Shown here: positions 39,501 through 47,420 of the stretch, one piece after another
Layout: every line of letters begins with the position of its first letter
Numbering within the stretch: position 1 is the stretch's first letter
Assembly: GCA_022562895.1 (NCBI GenBank)
Contig: JADFOK010000013.1
Location: forward strand, 1 to 64,000
DNA length: 64,000 nucleotides
Origin: Bacteroidota bacterium
GTDB lineage: Bacteria; Bacteroidota; Bacteroidia; Flavobacteriales; Flavobacteriaceae
Direction: 5' to 3'
Position numbers and translations under genes: made by a program
The notes under the pieces: model-generated
Databases searched by the model: none
Told to the model about the DNA's origin: nothing
The model's input: only the letters and a program-made list of their open reading frames with translations

Positions 39501-40866
39501 TTTAAGTGGAGGTGATAAAGCATTAAATACCCTAATAGGAATTATCACGGCTGTAAAGAAAATACAAATAAACTACCAAGAAAATAATGGTATATTCTTA
39601 CCTGGATATATTCCTTCTATAGGTTTTATTGGAACATTAAAACCGACAGCAGGATTTACTTTTGGAAGTCAAGCTGAAATACGGGAATTAGCAGCACGTA
39701 AAGGGTGGTTGACCTTATATCCGGAATTTAATGAGCAATATACGGAAGTAGAGAGTACACAATTAGATATACAAGCTAATCTTGAATTCATTCCGGGTTT
39801 AAAACTTGATTTAAGTGGAAGTAGGATTTATTCTGAAAATTTTAATGAAAACTATATTGTTATTGATGGGCTTTATAGATCATTGACACCTAGTACTTTT
39901 GGTAATTTCAACATTTCAACAATATTGATTAGAACTTCGTTTAGTACTAGTGATGAATTTAATTCTGATACGTTTGATGATTTTAGAAACAACAGAATTA
40001 TTATTGCAAATAGATTGGCTGAAGATTTTTATGGCATTACTAATTTCCCGACAGATCCTGAAACCGGTTTTCCGGTAGGTTTTGGAAGAACAAGTCAAGA
40101 TGTGTTATTACCAGCATTTCTATCAGCTTATAAGGGAAGCAGTGCCTCCAAAGAAAAAACAGGATTCCTAAGGGATGTACCACTACCTAACTGGGACTTA
40201 AAATATACAGGATTTATGAAACTTAAATGGTTTAAGAAACGATTTAAAAGATTCTCTGTACAACATGGTTACAGAGCTGGATATACTGTAAATCAATTTC
40301 AAAGTAACTTAGACTACGATCCTAATAATCCAACAGATATTGATCAGGGGGGTAATTTTAAGAGTAAGGTTATTTTATCCAACGTAAACCTTACAGAGCA
40401 ATTTTCACCATTGATTAGGATAGATTTTGAAATGATAAATTCTGTAAAAATTCTTGTCGAATATAAAAAAGACAGAGCATTATCTTTAAGTTTTGCTAAC
40501 AATCTGTTAACCGAAATTCAAGGGGACGAGATTATTTTAGGATTAGGATATAGAATAAAGGATTTAAGAATAGGGACCAATTTTGGTGGTCAAAAGAAAA
40601 TTCTAAAAAGTGATTTGAATTTTAAAATGGACCTATCAAGAAGATACAATAAGACTATAATTCGTTATTTAGATATTGAAAATAATCAAACCACAGCTGG
40701 ACAAACAATTTATGGTATTCAATTAACAGTAGATTATGCGTTAAGTAAAAACCTTACAGCATTATTCTATTATGATCATACATTTTCAGAATATGCTATC
40801 TCAACTGCATTCCCACAAACTACTATAAGAAGTGGTTTTACACTTCGCTATAACTTTGGGAATTAA
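33595..40866 (+). CDS. SprA, outer-membrane translocon of the type IX secretion system
   Basis: SprA (Sov in Porphyromonas) is the very large beta-barrel channel through which T9SS cargo, including gliding adhesins, crosses the outer membrane. The 2423-residue length fits the family, as do the signal peptide (cleavage near INAQ, about 32), the many aromatic barrel strands and the terminal RSGFTLRYNFGN strand. A Gly, Lys, Asn and Ser rich low-complexity stretch at about 1905-1975 interrupts the folded parts. The start is TTG 33595, the only start-like codon that keeps the whole signal peptide. Downstream of ruvA, upstream of gcvH. Confidence 0.95.
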   Translation: MITKNYDLKKGLYKILLVLSIILGSFTTINAQDSTNTGYILGRMDLPDPSSIQNLYTYDPIIDRYLFVRTLGDFNISYPLILTPEEYRELVLKEQMKAYFKDKIDAADGRKEGAEELQKNLLPTFYVNSNFFESVFGGNTIEIIPQGSVEIDLGILFTKQDNPSFSPRNRKNLSFDFDQRISLSLLGKIGERLQITANYDTQSTFDFQNQIKLEYTPSEDDIIRKIEVGNVSMPLNSTLIQGAQSLFGVKTELQFGNTSITVVFSEQKSETRSVVAEGGATVTEYDIFALDYDENRHFFLAHYFRDNYNRVLSQYPFINSNIQITRTEVWITNRTNITNNVRNIVALQDLGESDPTNIGLPFPPGGFINKPKTAFPDNSNNDFNPFGIDSSEQSILNSSIRDIATVQAGFSGVPVRDGLDYVTLENARLLQTNEYKLNSQLGYISLNQRLNNDEVLAIAFQFTVNGKVFQVGEFANDGVEATGGIIPGGGIGDPNPGTEPIEGISQNLVVKLLKSNITNVDEPIWDIMMKNIYPIGAYQLEREDFRLNILYTDPSPINFITAAPGSPEFPSTPLPEDVENTTLLRVFNLDRLNFNNDPQQGGDGFFDFLPGVTVDTQNGYIIFTSVEPFGNYLFNKLENTPGSEDYTNPITYNANQNKYVFRTLYTSTKTQAEQEQSDKNKFQLKGTYKSTGADGIPIGAFNIPQGSVTVTAGGRVLVEGVDYTVNYQLGRVQILDPSLLNSNTPIQITTENNTLFGQQTKRFTGINVEHRISDKFQIGATYLNLNERPLTQKSSYSVEPINNTMFGFNANYSTEVPFLTRLVNKLPNIDTDVESNMSLRGEFAYLLPGAPKVSNFDGKSTVYVDDFEATQTKLNISAPLSWFLSSTPINFGGELANDDLAYNYNRAKLSWYTVDPVFYSSQRPGGITDEDISSPFARRIFRDEIFPNRDIIQGQTQALFTLDLAFYPSERGNYNYNPEANGTNILPNPEERFGGITRQLTTTDFERSNVEFIEFWLMDPFIYEENAGNPGGIINFNLGNISEDVLKDGRKQYENGLPEDGSTNNTLPTNWGKVPTSQSLIYSFDTEGQARINQDIGYDGINDVEEAIKFPAFSGLVDPAGDNYEYFLQAEGNIIERYRQYNGTQGNSPVEVTDTNRGSTTQPDIEDINRDNTMNTINSYFEYRVNIFPGMGIENNNYITDIKELDVTLQNNEIIPVRWIQFKIPISEPDQSINEATDFRSIRFMRMYLSQFSENIVLRFGTLDLVRGDYRRFQQTLDITGEDPELDDTIFENQAVSIEENENRQPIPYVLPPGVIREELNNNNNIIRQNEQSLSLLVCGLEPDDGRAVYKNFRVDMRQYKNLEMFIHAESLINETGLSDGEMVAFLRLGNDLTQNFYEIQIPLNITAFNTSNPEEIWPIENRLNLPLNLLQIVKTLTLGNINNDPNQITFYNQSELDESFSGPENELRIGIKGNPSFGDVRVIMIGLKNASTNDICGEVWFNELRLSELNNQGGWATVASMDVNFADFATISATGGRYTVGFGSIEQGPNQRSLEDVQLYDVVTNFNLGQLLPKKWGIQLPFNYGRSEELITPQYDPEFQDIVLDSRIGNIDDASEKDIVKDQSVDYTKRQSINFIGVRKNRTGDNSKAKIYDIENFTFSYSYNQIDHHDFEIEESLDQNVRLGGTYNYNFTSKSIEPFKKNDSLFTGKYWKFLKDLNFNYLPTNFTVSSNIIRQYNEQKFRELNLPPGSIGVPTLYQRNFLFEWQYTLNYNLTKSLRFNFNSSNNRVIKNYIDNDGVVDNSIGIWDGFFEVGDPNQHFQSLQLNYDLPFSKIPFLTFIRATYSYTGDYQWQKGSDLFNDIPIILSDGTIETFNLGNSIQNSNTHRINSSLDMKGFYRYVGLTKIKKSNRSNSGNNGDIKRGDELKGGGNKGGDNNKGNEEKNKKGGLLSSSGDLGRSGRVTQDSSNSLSGGDKALNTLIGIITAVKKIQINYQENNGIFLPGYIPSIGFIGTLKPTAGFTFGSQAEIRELAARKGWLTLYPEFNEQYTEVESTQLDIQANLEFIPGLKLDLSGSRIYSENFNENYIVIDGLYRSLTPSTFGNFNISTILIRTSFSTSDEFNSDTFDDFRNNRIIIANRLAEDFYGITNFPTDPETGFPVGFGRTSQDVLLPAFLSAYKGSSASKEKTGFLRDVPLPNWDLKYTGFMKLKWFKKRFKRFSVQHGYRAGYTVNQFQSNLDYDPNNPTDIDQGGNFKSKVILSNVNLTEQFSPLIRIDFEMINSVKILVEYKKDRALSLSFANNLLTEIQGDEIILGLGYRIKDLRIGTNFGGQKKILKSDLNFKMDLSRRYNKTIIRYLDIENNQTTAGQTIYGIQLTVDYALSKNLTALFYYDHTFSEYAISTAFPQTTIRSGFTLRYNFGN

Positions 40867-40893
40867 TTAAATAACCTTTTAATTTAAAATATA

Positions 40894-41274
40894 ATGAATG
40901 TACCTTCTAACTTAAAATATACAAAAGACCATGAATGGATTAGTATAGATGGTGATATTGCTACTGTAGGTATAACTGATTTTGCTCAAGGTGAGCTAGG
41001 TGATATTGTATATATAGAAGTAGAAACATTAGATGAAACAATGGCTATAGAAGAAATATTTGGATCTGTAGAGGCAGTTAAAACTGTTTCAGATTTATTT
41101 CTCCCACTATCGGGAGAGATTATTGAGTTTAATGAGAGTCTGGAAACAAAACCTGAAAAAGTAAATTCTGACCCCTATGGCGAAGGCTGGATGATAAAAA
41201 TTAAAATAACCAACCCAGAAGAAATAGACCAATTATTAGATGACAAAGCTTATATTAAAGTTATCGGAGCCTAA
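40894..41274 (+). CDS. Glycine cleavage system H protein
   Basis: The lipoyl carrier protein that shuttles the aminomethyl group between the P, T and L proteins. 126 residues with the family start KYTKDHEWI, GITDFAQGELGDIV and the lipoylation site Lys63 in GSVEAVKTVSD. P, T and L genes are not in this window. Its end overlaps the start of the VanZ-like gene by 35 bases. Confidence 0.97.
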   Translation: MNVPSNLKYTKDHEWISIDGDIATVGITDFAQGELGDIVYIEVETLDETMAIEEIFGSVEAVKTVSDLFLPLSGEIIEFNESLETKPEKVNSDPYGEGWMIKIKITNPEEIDQLLDDKAYIKVIGA

Positions 41275-41641
41275 ATCTTTTTTAATTTTAGGGGTACTCT
41301 ATACCCTATTAATAACAATAGCTTTTATATCACCAGGCTTAAAACTACAAAAAATAGATGTTCTACTACTTTTAGATAAGTTTGTTCATGTAGTAGTACA
41401 TTTGTTTTTATCCGGGATATGGCTTTCATTTTATTATTTAAAAACAAAAAAAACAATAACGATAAGAGCTATATCGATTATTGTGTTATTATGTATTACT
41501 TATGGCATAGTAATTGAAGTATGTCAACAACTTTTTATTGCTTCAAGACAAGCAGATTTATTTGATGTTTTGGCAAATTCAATTGGCACTTTTATAGGTA
41601 CCATGTTGTTTTGGAAATTAAAAAAAAAGATTTATTCCTAA
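41240..41641 (+). CDS. VanZ-like small membrane protein
   Basis: 133 residues with four membrane helices and the family signature DKFVHVVVHLFLSGIWL and the EVCQQLFIASRQADLFDVLANSIGT loop. Proteins of this family have unknown function outside the teicoplanin-resistance VanZ. The ATG at 41240 lies inside gcvH, giving a 35-base overlap; translation is probably coupled. Confidence 0.8.
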   Translation: MTKLILKLSEPKSFLILGVLYTLLITIAFISPGLKLQKIDVLLLLDKFVHVVVHLFLSGIWLSFYYLKTKKTITIRAISIIVLLCITYGIVIEVCQQLFIASRQADLFDVLANSIGTFIGTMLFWKLKKKIYS

Positions 41642-41708
41642 AAAAGTATAAACATTTTTATTATACAACAGAAATTCTATATTTTAGCAACTATATAAAT
41701 ACTTAATT

Positions 41709-42431
41709 ATGGAACTCAAAAAAAATCCAAAATCAGATTTAAATCGTAGAAGTATGATATTCTTTCAACTAGGTATGATATTAATGTTATTCTTAGCATG
41801 GAGAGCTGTTGAATGGAAAACCTATGAAAAATCAAATATTGCTCAGGATTTGTTAGATGTTGGAGATGATTTAGATGAGGATGTTCCAATTACAGAACAA
41901 CTGACACCACCACCACCACCACCTCCTCCTCCTCCAGCACCAGAGGTTATTGAAGTAATAGAAGATGAAGAGGATATTGAAGAAACTATTATAAAGTCTT
42001 CTGAAACCGATCAAGAAGATGAAATAGTAGAAATTGAAGAAATAGAGGAGGCCGAAGATGAAGAAATAGCAGATGTACCCTTTGCAGTAATTGAAAATGT
42101 ACCTGTATATCCAGGTTGTGAAAAAGCTGGAAACAATACTGCTAAGAAAAAATGTATGTCTGATAAAATTCGAAAATTTGTTCAGAAAAAATTCGATAAA
42201 GATCTTGCGGGTGAACTGGGCCTTTCAGGGAAACAACGAATTTCGGTTCAATTTAAAATAGACAAAAATGGGAATGTTGTTGACGTTATTGCACGTGCAC
42301 CCCACCCAAAATTAGAACAAGAAGCCATAAGAGTTGTAAAATCCCTTCCAAAAATGATACCCGGGAGACAAAGAGGAAAACCAGTAGGCGTTCTTTATTC
42401 TTTACCTATATTGTTCCAAGTAGAGGATTAA
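41709..42431 (+). CDS. TonB-type energy transducer
   Basis: TonB spans the inner membrane and passes proton-motive energy to outer-membrane transporters. 240 residues: one membrane helix (about 17-33), a run of ten prolines (67-76), a long acidic Glu/Ile stretch, and a C-terminal TonB domain with PVYPGCE, ISVQFKIDKNGNVVDV and KMIPGRQRGKPVGV. The acidic spacer replaces the usual Pro-Lys and Pro-Glu repeats. A terminator follows. Which transporter it serves is not shown by context. Confidence 0.9.
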   Translation: MELKKNPKSDLNRRSMIFFQLGMILMLFLAWRAVEWKTYEKSNIAQDLLDVGDDLDEDVPITEQLTPPPPPPPPPPAPEVIEVIEDEEDIEETIIKSSETDQEDEIVEIEEIEEAEDEEIADVPFAVIENVPVYPGCEKAGNNTAKKKCMSDKIRKFVQKKFDKDLAGELGLSGKQRISVQFKIDKNGNVVDVIARAPHPKLEQEAIRVVKSLPKMIPGRQRGKPVGVLYSLPILFQVED

Positions 42432-42453
42432 TAGTTATACATATATATTTTTT

Positions 42454-42490
42454 AAATGACCCCTAATCTAAATTTATTCGGGGTCATTTT
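42454..42490 (+). terminator. Terminator after tonB
   Basis: AAATGACCCC (42454-42463) pairs with GGGGTCATTT (42480-42489) around a 16-base loop, followed by TATTTT. It separates tonB from the next gene. Confidence 0.8.
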
Positions 42491-42578
42491 ATTTTAAACC
42501 AAGACTTGTATAATATTATTTATACGAAGAGGCATTCTAAAAAACCGTATCTTTCCAAAATTATAAAGTCACCCTGAA

Positions 42579-44654
42579 ATGAAGAGTTTTGCCTCAATTC
42601 TTATTTTATTTTTTACAGTTTTAACAATTGCCCAAAACAAAGTAAATAACTTTGGAAAATATCCAGTATTTTCTGAATGTGCTGATTCTTCTATCGATAT
42701 TTTGGAAAATTGTTTTAACTATACAATTGAAAAGTTTGTATTTTCAAACTTTAAAACCCCTGAAATTGTTTTTGCAGAAAATTATCATGGTAAAATTGAA
42801 GTTTTTTTTGAAGTAGATAAAGAAGGAAAATTCAAAATACTTTTTGTGGATGCTATTTATCAGGAATTAAAAGAAGAAGTAAATCGGGTATTTAACTTAC
42901 TTCCTAAAATTACACCAGCTACTTATAATAGTAATCCCACCTATGTACAGTTTACAATGCCTATAGCAATCCCATTGGTGGAACCTTCAAAAGGTATTAT
43001 TTCTGAAAAACCCCCACAAGAAAACCTAACAGATGAGTATGATGCTATTGAAAATATTTCTTACACCAATGAGGAATATATAAGCAATATTAATATTCCG
43101 CTTTCAAATCAATACTATAGTAGATTCGATGCATCATTAAACAAGGTTGGGTTAAATAGTCATACAGCTCAAAAACCTTTTATATATAGTGAGGTTAATA
43201 AATATTATAATTTTGAAAATAAAAACCAAAAACTTCTTAAAAACAAATCTTCATGGTTTGGAAGAAAATTATGGAATGAACACATGGTAACTTTTAAGGG
43301 TAAGGACTATTGGTTCACACTGGATCCTGGAGTCGATTTGCAAGCTGGAAAAGATTTTGATTCAGATATAAATAGCTATAACAATACCCGTTTAATTTAT
43401 ATACAGGGTGGCTTAGGTAAACAGTTTAGTTTCTTTACTGTAATTTATGAAAGTCAAGGGCGTTTTGCAGATTATTTTAATCGTTTTGCCGAAGCTATAA
43501 AACCCGCTGGTGGAAACCCTGCTATAATCCCAGGACGTGGAATAGCTAAAGAATTTAATAGTGATTCCTACGATTATCCAGTTGCAACGGCTCATATCTC
43601 TTATACGCCCTCAAAATGGTTTAACCTACAATTAGGCCATGGTAAAAATTTTATTGGTGATGGTTATCGCTCTTTATTATTAAGTGATAATGCCAGCCCA
43701 TATCCATTTTTTAAAATAAATACTACATTTTGGAAAATAAAATATACAAATATTTGGATGTCATTGCGCGATGTACGACCTGAAGTCAACGAAGGAGGAT
43801 CCTTTAGAACAAAGTATATAAGCACTCATTATTTAAGTTATAACGTTACCAAACGATTAAATATAGGATTGTTCGAGTCGGTTATATGGGAAAACGATAA
43901 CGATAGAGGATTTGATTTTAATTATTTAAATCCAATTATTTTTTTCCGTGCAATAGAATTTTCAACCGGATCTCGTGCCGGGAATGCATTAATAGGATTT
44001 AGTACAAAATATAAGTTTACAGATCGAATAAATGCATATGGACAATTTATTATTGATGAATTTTCTAGCAGTGATGTTTTTGCTGGAGATGGAAGCTATA
44101 AAAATAAAACCGGGTATCAGATAGGTGCAAAATATTATGATGCTTTTGGGGTTGAAAACCTATACCTTCAAGTGGAGTATAATCGAGTTCGACCTTATAC
44201 CTATTCACATAATACAATAATACTTAATTATGGACACAATAATCAATCGTTGGCTCATACATTAGATGCGAATTTTTCTGAATTTATTGCTATTGCACGT
44301 TTTCACAAGGGAAGGATATTTGCTGATGCTAAAATTATAATAGCTAAACGTGGTTTCGAATTTAATACCGAAGAAGACAATTTATTCTACGGCGGAAATA
44401 TTTATGGTACTGAAAATGACAGAGTCTCAGATCTGGGAAATGAAGTTGCTCAAGGAAATACAACAGATTTTTTCCATACCGAATTACAAGTGGGGTATTT
44501 AATCAATCCTGCAACAAATCTAAAACTTTATGGGAGTTTAATTTTTAGAGATTTTAATCCGATAGAAAACACTGAAAACGTATTTGATAATCAAACTACT
44601 TGGGTAAACTTTGGAATACGTACTGATTTATTTAATTGGTACAATGATTTTTAA
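42579..44654 (+). CDS. Outer-membrane protein, RemB-like / Wzi-type barrel
   Basis: 691 residues. After a signal peptide (TIAQ, about 19) comes a domain of about 110 residues resembling a TonB C-terminal domain (YPVFSECAD, GKIEVFFEVDKEGKF, LPKITPATY), then a spacer and a long beta-barrel region with many aromatic strands, similar to capsule-assembly Wzi-type barrels (LGHGKNFIGDGYRSLLLSDNASP). The same architecture is known for RemB of Flavobacterium johnsoniae, an outer-membrane protein linked to gliding motility. The symbol is given on overall resemblance and on the neighbourhood of sprA and tonB; a general Wzi-like protein is the alternative. Confidence 0.7.
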   Translation: MKSFASILILFFTVLTIAQNKVNNFGKYPVFSECADSSIDILENCFNYTIEKFVFSNFKTPEIVFAENYHGKIEVFFEVDKEGKFKILFVDAIYQELKEEVNRVFNLLPKITPATYNSNPTYVQFTMPIAIPLVEPSKGIISEKPPQENLTDEYDAIENISYTNEEYISNINIPLSNQYYSRFDASLNKVGLNSHTAQKPFIYSEVNKYYNFENKNQKLLKNKSSWFGRKLWNEHMVTFKGKDYWFTLDPGVDLQAGKDFDSDINSYNNTRLIYIQGGLGKQFSFFTVIYESQGRFADYFNRFAEAIKPAGGNPAIIPGRGIAKEFNSDSYDYPVATAHISYTPSKWFNLQLGHGKNFIGDGYRSLLLSDNASPYPFFKINTTFWKIKYTNIWMSLRDVRPEVNEGGSFRTKYISTHYLSYNVTKRLNIGLFESVIWENDNDRGFDFNYLNPIIFFRAIEFSTGSRAGNALIGFSTKYKFTDRINAYGQFIIDEFSSSDVFAGDGSYKNKTGYQIGAKYYDAFGVENLYLQVEYNRVRPYTYSHNTIILNYGHNNQSLAHTLDANFSEFIAIARFHKGRIFADAKIIIAKRGFEFNTEEDNLFYGGNIYGTENDRVSDLGNEVAQGNTTDFFHTELQVGYLINPATNLKLYGSLIFRDFNPIENTENVFDNQTTWVNFGIRTDLFNWYNDF

Positions 44655-44663
44655 TTAAAAAAA

Positions 44664-45779
44664 TTATCCCTTATTTTTATTTTTATTTTCAGCATCTTTT
44701 AATTTATCATTCAACCTTTCTTCCATAGTTCTATTATCTATAGGTCCAAGATCTTTTATAACATCTTTATAAATTGTTCTTATAAATTTATCTGTAGAAA
44801 TAAACCCATCTCCAAATCCCTTTGCATCATACTCCTTGGTTAGTTCTTTCATGTTTACAACCTCATCCTCAGTTTTTTTGTTTACTATAAAATTTGTAAT
44901 TCGCTTCCAAAAAAAGGTAAGCATACTTCTGGTAATCCTTAGGTCATTTATAGAAGCTAGATTCCCATGTCCCGGAATAATTATGGTTTTTTCGTCTGCT
45001 ATCATTAATATTTTATCAATGGCATCAATACTACCTTGTAAACTACCTCCTGAATTAAAATCTATGAAAGGGTATCTGCCATTAAAAAATGTGTCACCGG
45101 TATGTATGACATTATTTTTTGTAAAGTATACAATCACATCACCGTCTGTATGAGCATTTTGAACGTGAAATACGATAATCTCCTCACCATTGTAAAAGAA
45201 TGTAATTTCATCAGAAAAAGTGATCATAGGGAAAATGTTATCCTTATTTGTAAAATGAGAGATATCCATTACGTTCTTATTAACTTCTGTCCTGACCTTT
45301 TCCTTATCCATTTTATCATTCATTTCAAGTTTAGCCAACTTTTCTTTAATAGCAGCATTTTGCTTTTTACCAGCCTTTTGTATTACACCTTCAAGTAAAT
45401 GTTTTCTCACATTATCGTGGGAGTAAATTACTATTCCATTATCGTTCATATTTTTGTTCCCACCTGTATGGTCACCATGGTGATGTGTATTGATTAAAAA
45501 CTGAACAGGCTTATCACTCAAGTTTTTCACCAGAGTTAAAATTTCGGGTGTGGCTTCAGCAAATTGATCGTCGATCATAAAAACACCATCTTCACCGATA
45601 AAAACACCTATGTTTCCCCCTTTTCCTTGAAACATATAAATGTTTTCTTTCACTTTTACAATTTTTATTGTCCGATTTGGATTTGATTTGACAGTCTCTT
45701 TATCTTCAACATCATCTTGGGAGTGTGAAGTAAAGTATCCTAAAAAAAATACCAACCCAACTATAACTAATTTACGCAT
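44664..45779 (-). CDS. Exported metallo-beta-lactamase-fold hydrolase
   Basis: 371 residues with a Sec signal peptide (cleavage near SHSQ, 21) and the zinc-binding motif THHHGDHTGG (98-107, with H99, H101, D103 and H104), followed by AHTDGDVIVYF and PGHG, as in the class B beta-lactamase-like hydrolases. The layout is that of the periplasmic quinoprotein-relay or SoxH-like hydrolases, so I make no claim of antibiotic resistance. The C-terminal 100 residues are helical and charged. It runs convergent to the RemB-like gene and divergent from cyoE. Confidence 0.8.
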   Translation of the reverse strand: MRKLVIVGLVFFLGYFTSHSQDDVEDKETVKSNPNRTIKIVKVKENIYMFQGKGGNIGVFIGEDGVFMIDDQFAEATPEILTLVKNLSDKPVQFLINTHHHGDHTGGNKNMNDNGIVIYSHDNVRKHLLEGVIQKAGKKQNAAIKEKLAKLEMNDKMDKEKVRTEVNKNVMDISHFTNKDNIFPMITFSDEITFFYNGEEIIVFHVQNAHTDGDVIVYFTKNNVIHTGDTFFNGRYPFIDFNSGGSLQGSIDAIDKILMIADEKTIIIPGHGNLASINDLRITRSMLTFFWKRITNFIVNKKTEDEVVNMKELTKEYDAKGFGDGFISTDKFIRTIYKDVIKDLGPIDNRTMEERLNDKLKDAENKNKNKG

Positions 45780-45850
45780 AGTAATAATTTTAAATTAATA
45801 GATGAATTTAACTATTTTGCTGAAATACAACAACAATATTAAGATATATA

Positions 45851-45881
45851 TTGTAAAGAAATTTGAGGTGCTGTATCTTTG
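45851..45881 (+). promoter_or_regulatory. Promoter of the cyoE / oxidase assembly cluster
   Basis: TTG (45851-45853), a 20-base spacer and TATCTTTG (45874-45881) match the flavobacterial consensus. Initiation about 5 bases later leaves a leader of roughly 15 bases before the TTG start codon of cyoE. Confidence 0.75.
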
Positions 45882-45899
45882 CTGCGCTAAAAAAAGAGA

Positions 45900-46793
45900 T
45901 TGTCTATTACTCAATCACATACTATTAAAAATTCTGTATTTAAGAATTTCGCCGAGATTACTAAAATCCGATTATCAATAAGCGTATTGTTCTCATCGAT
46001 TGCTGGATATTTCCTGGGTGCTGAATCAATAGATTATAATATTTTATTACTTCTAATTGTTGGTGGGTATTGTATGGTTGGAGCTTCCAATGTTTACAAT
46101 CAAATAATTGAACGTGATTTAGATGCATTGATGGATCGCACCAAAAACAGGCCAATTCCATCTGGCAGAATGGAGGTTAGAACAGCATTTATTATTGCAA
46201 TAATATTAACTATTATTGGAATAGTTACCCTTTATATTATCAATCCAATTACTGCAATGTTTGGTGCAATCTGTATCTTCATGTATGTAAGTTTGTATAC
46301 ACCTCTTAAAACCAAAACACCTCTTTCGGTTTTTGTAGGTGCATTTCCTGGAGCAATTCCTTTTATGCTGGGTTGGGTTGCAGCTACTAACGATTTTGGC
46401 ATAGAACCTGGAATTTTATTTATGATCCAGTTTTTCTGGCAATTCCCCCATTTTTGGGCTATAGGTTGGTTATTATTCGATGATTATAAAAAGGCAGGAT
46501 TCTTCATGCTACCTAATGGAAAACGCGATAAAGGGACTGCTATACAAATAATTCTATATTCTATCTGGACATTTCTTATTTCGTTAATCCCCGTATTTGG
46601 AGTTACCGGAAAATTATACCTTACACCTGTTTCCGGAGTGTTAATAGGACTTTTAGGATTAGGATTCATTTATTTTGCCTTAAGACTTTACAGACTAAAA
46701 TCAAACAAAGTAGCCAAGCAACTTATGTTGGCAAGTGTGAGCTATATTACCCTCTTACAAATAATTTTTGTGATGGATAAATTATTACGATAA
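45900..46793 (+). CDS. Protoheme IX farnesyltransferase (heme O synthase)
   Basis: Adds farnesyl to heme b to make heme O, the precursor of heme a for the oxidase encoded nearby. 297 residues with about nine helices and the prenyl-diphosphate site NQIIERDLDALMDRTKNRP. The start is TTG 45900; the frame has no ATG near the N-terminus, and the promoter sits just upstream. The last base of its stop is the first base of the next gene's ATG, so translation is coupled. Confidence 0.93.
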   Translation: MSITQSHTIKNSVFKNFAEITKIRLSISVLFSSIAGYFLGAESIDYNILLLLIVGGYCMVGASNVYNQIIERDLDALMDRTKNRPIPSGRMEVRTAFIIAIILTIIGIVTLYIINPITAMFGAICIFMYVSLYTPLKTKTPLSVFVGAFPGAIPFMLGWVAATNDFGIEPGILFMIQFFWQFPHFWAIGWLLFDDYKKAGFFMLPNGKRDKGTAIQIILYSIWTFLISLIPVFGVTGKLYLTPVSGVLIGLLGLGFIYFALRLYRLKSNKVAKQLMLASVSYITLLQIIFVMDKLLR

Positions 46794-47374
46794 TGAGATA
46801 TATACAAGATAATGATAAGACAAAACAAGATCGGGCTAGAAAGATGTTGCTTTGGTTTGGGATGATTAGTTTAGGGATGAGTTTTGCTGGTCTTACCAGT
46901 GCTTATGTAGTAAGTAAGGAACGCCCGGATTGGTTAACCGACTTTCAAATACCTCAAGCATTTTACATTAGCCTGGCTGTTATAATTTTTAGTAGTATTA
47001 CCATTCATTTAGCTAAAAAAAGAATTACTAACGAGGAAAACAAAAAAGGGATGTGGTTACTTTGTTCCACTTTCGTTTTAGGGCTCATTTTTATTGTGCT
47101 TCAATTTAAGGGCTTTTCACAAATAATTTCTAATGGTTATTATTTTACTGGAAGTGAAAGTTCAATTACAACCTCCTTCATTTACCTGGTGGTACTCATG
47201 CATTTAACACACATAATTGCTGCACTTATTTCTGTATTAGTAGTAATTTATAATCATTATAAACAAAAATACACCCATGGCAATACCCTTGGAATAGAAC
47301 TGGCAGTTACTTTCTGGCATTTCGTAGATATTTTATGGATTTACTTGTTTTTATTTTTCTATTTCGTGAGATAA
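46793..47374 (+). CDS. Cytochrome c oxidase subunit III, short paralogue
   Basis: 193 residues and five membrane helices, with the conserved YVVSKERPDW near the first helix and HFVDILWIYLFLFFYF at the end, typical of subunit III. It shares one base with the cyoE stop. This is one of two adjacent subunit III genes; the compact form may pair with the subunit I/II pair encoded at 24742-27650 or with the second copy. Not a catalytic subunit. Confidence 0.9.
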   Translation: MRYIQDNDKTKQDRARKMLLWFGMISLGMSFAGLTSAYVVSKERPDWLTDFQIPQAFYISLAVIIFSSITIHLAKKRITNEENKKGMWLLCSTFVLGLIFIVLQFKGFSQIISNGYYFTGSESSITTSFIYLVVLMHLTHIIAALISVLVVIYNHYKQKYTHGNTLGIELAVTFWHFVDILWIYLFLFFYFVR

Positions 47375-47420
47375 AAAATATATGTATTTTTGAAACTTAT
47401 TCTAAAACCAATTTCTTTTT

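Noticed and set aside
39291..39548. Minus-strand reading frame inside sprA encoding a Pro- and Phe-rich peptide
   Set aside because: It is the antisense of the Gly/Lys/Asn low-complexity part of sprA and has no start context or homology.
41240..41641. Glycopeptide resistance through VanZ
   Set aside because: VanZ-like proteins are widespread in bacteria without glycopeptide resistance, and no other van gene is here. It sits in a conserved housekeeping order.
44664..45779. A beta-lactamase resistance gene
   Set aside because: The zinc motif is general to the metallo-beta-lactamase fold, and the long helical C-terminus fits other exported hydrolases. Nothing shows activity on antibiotics.
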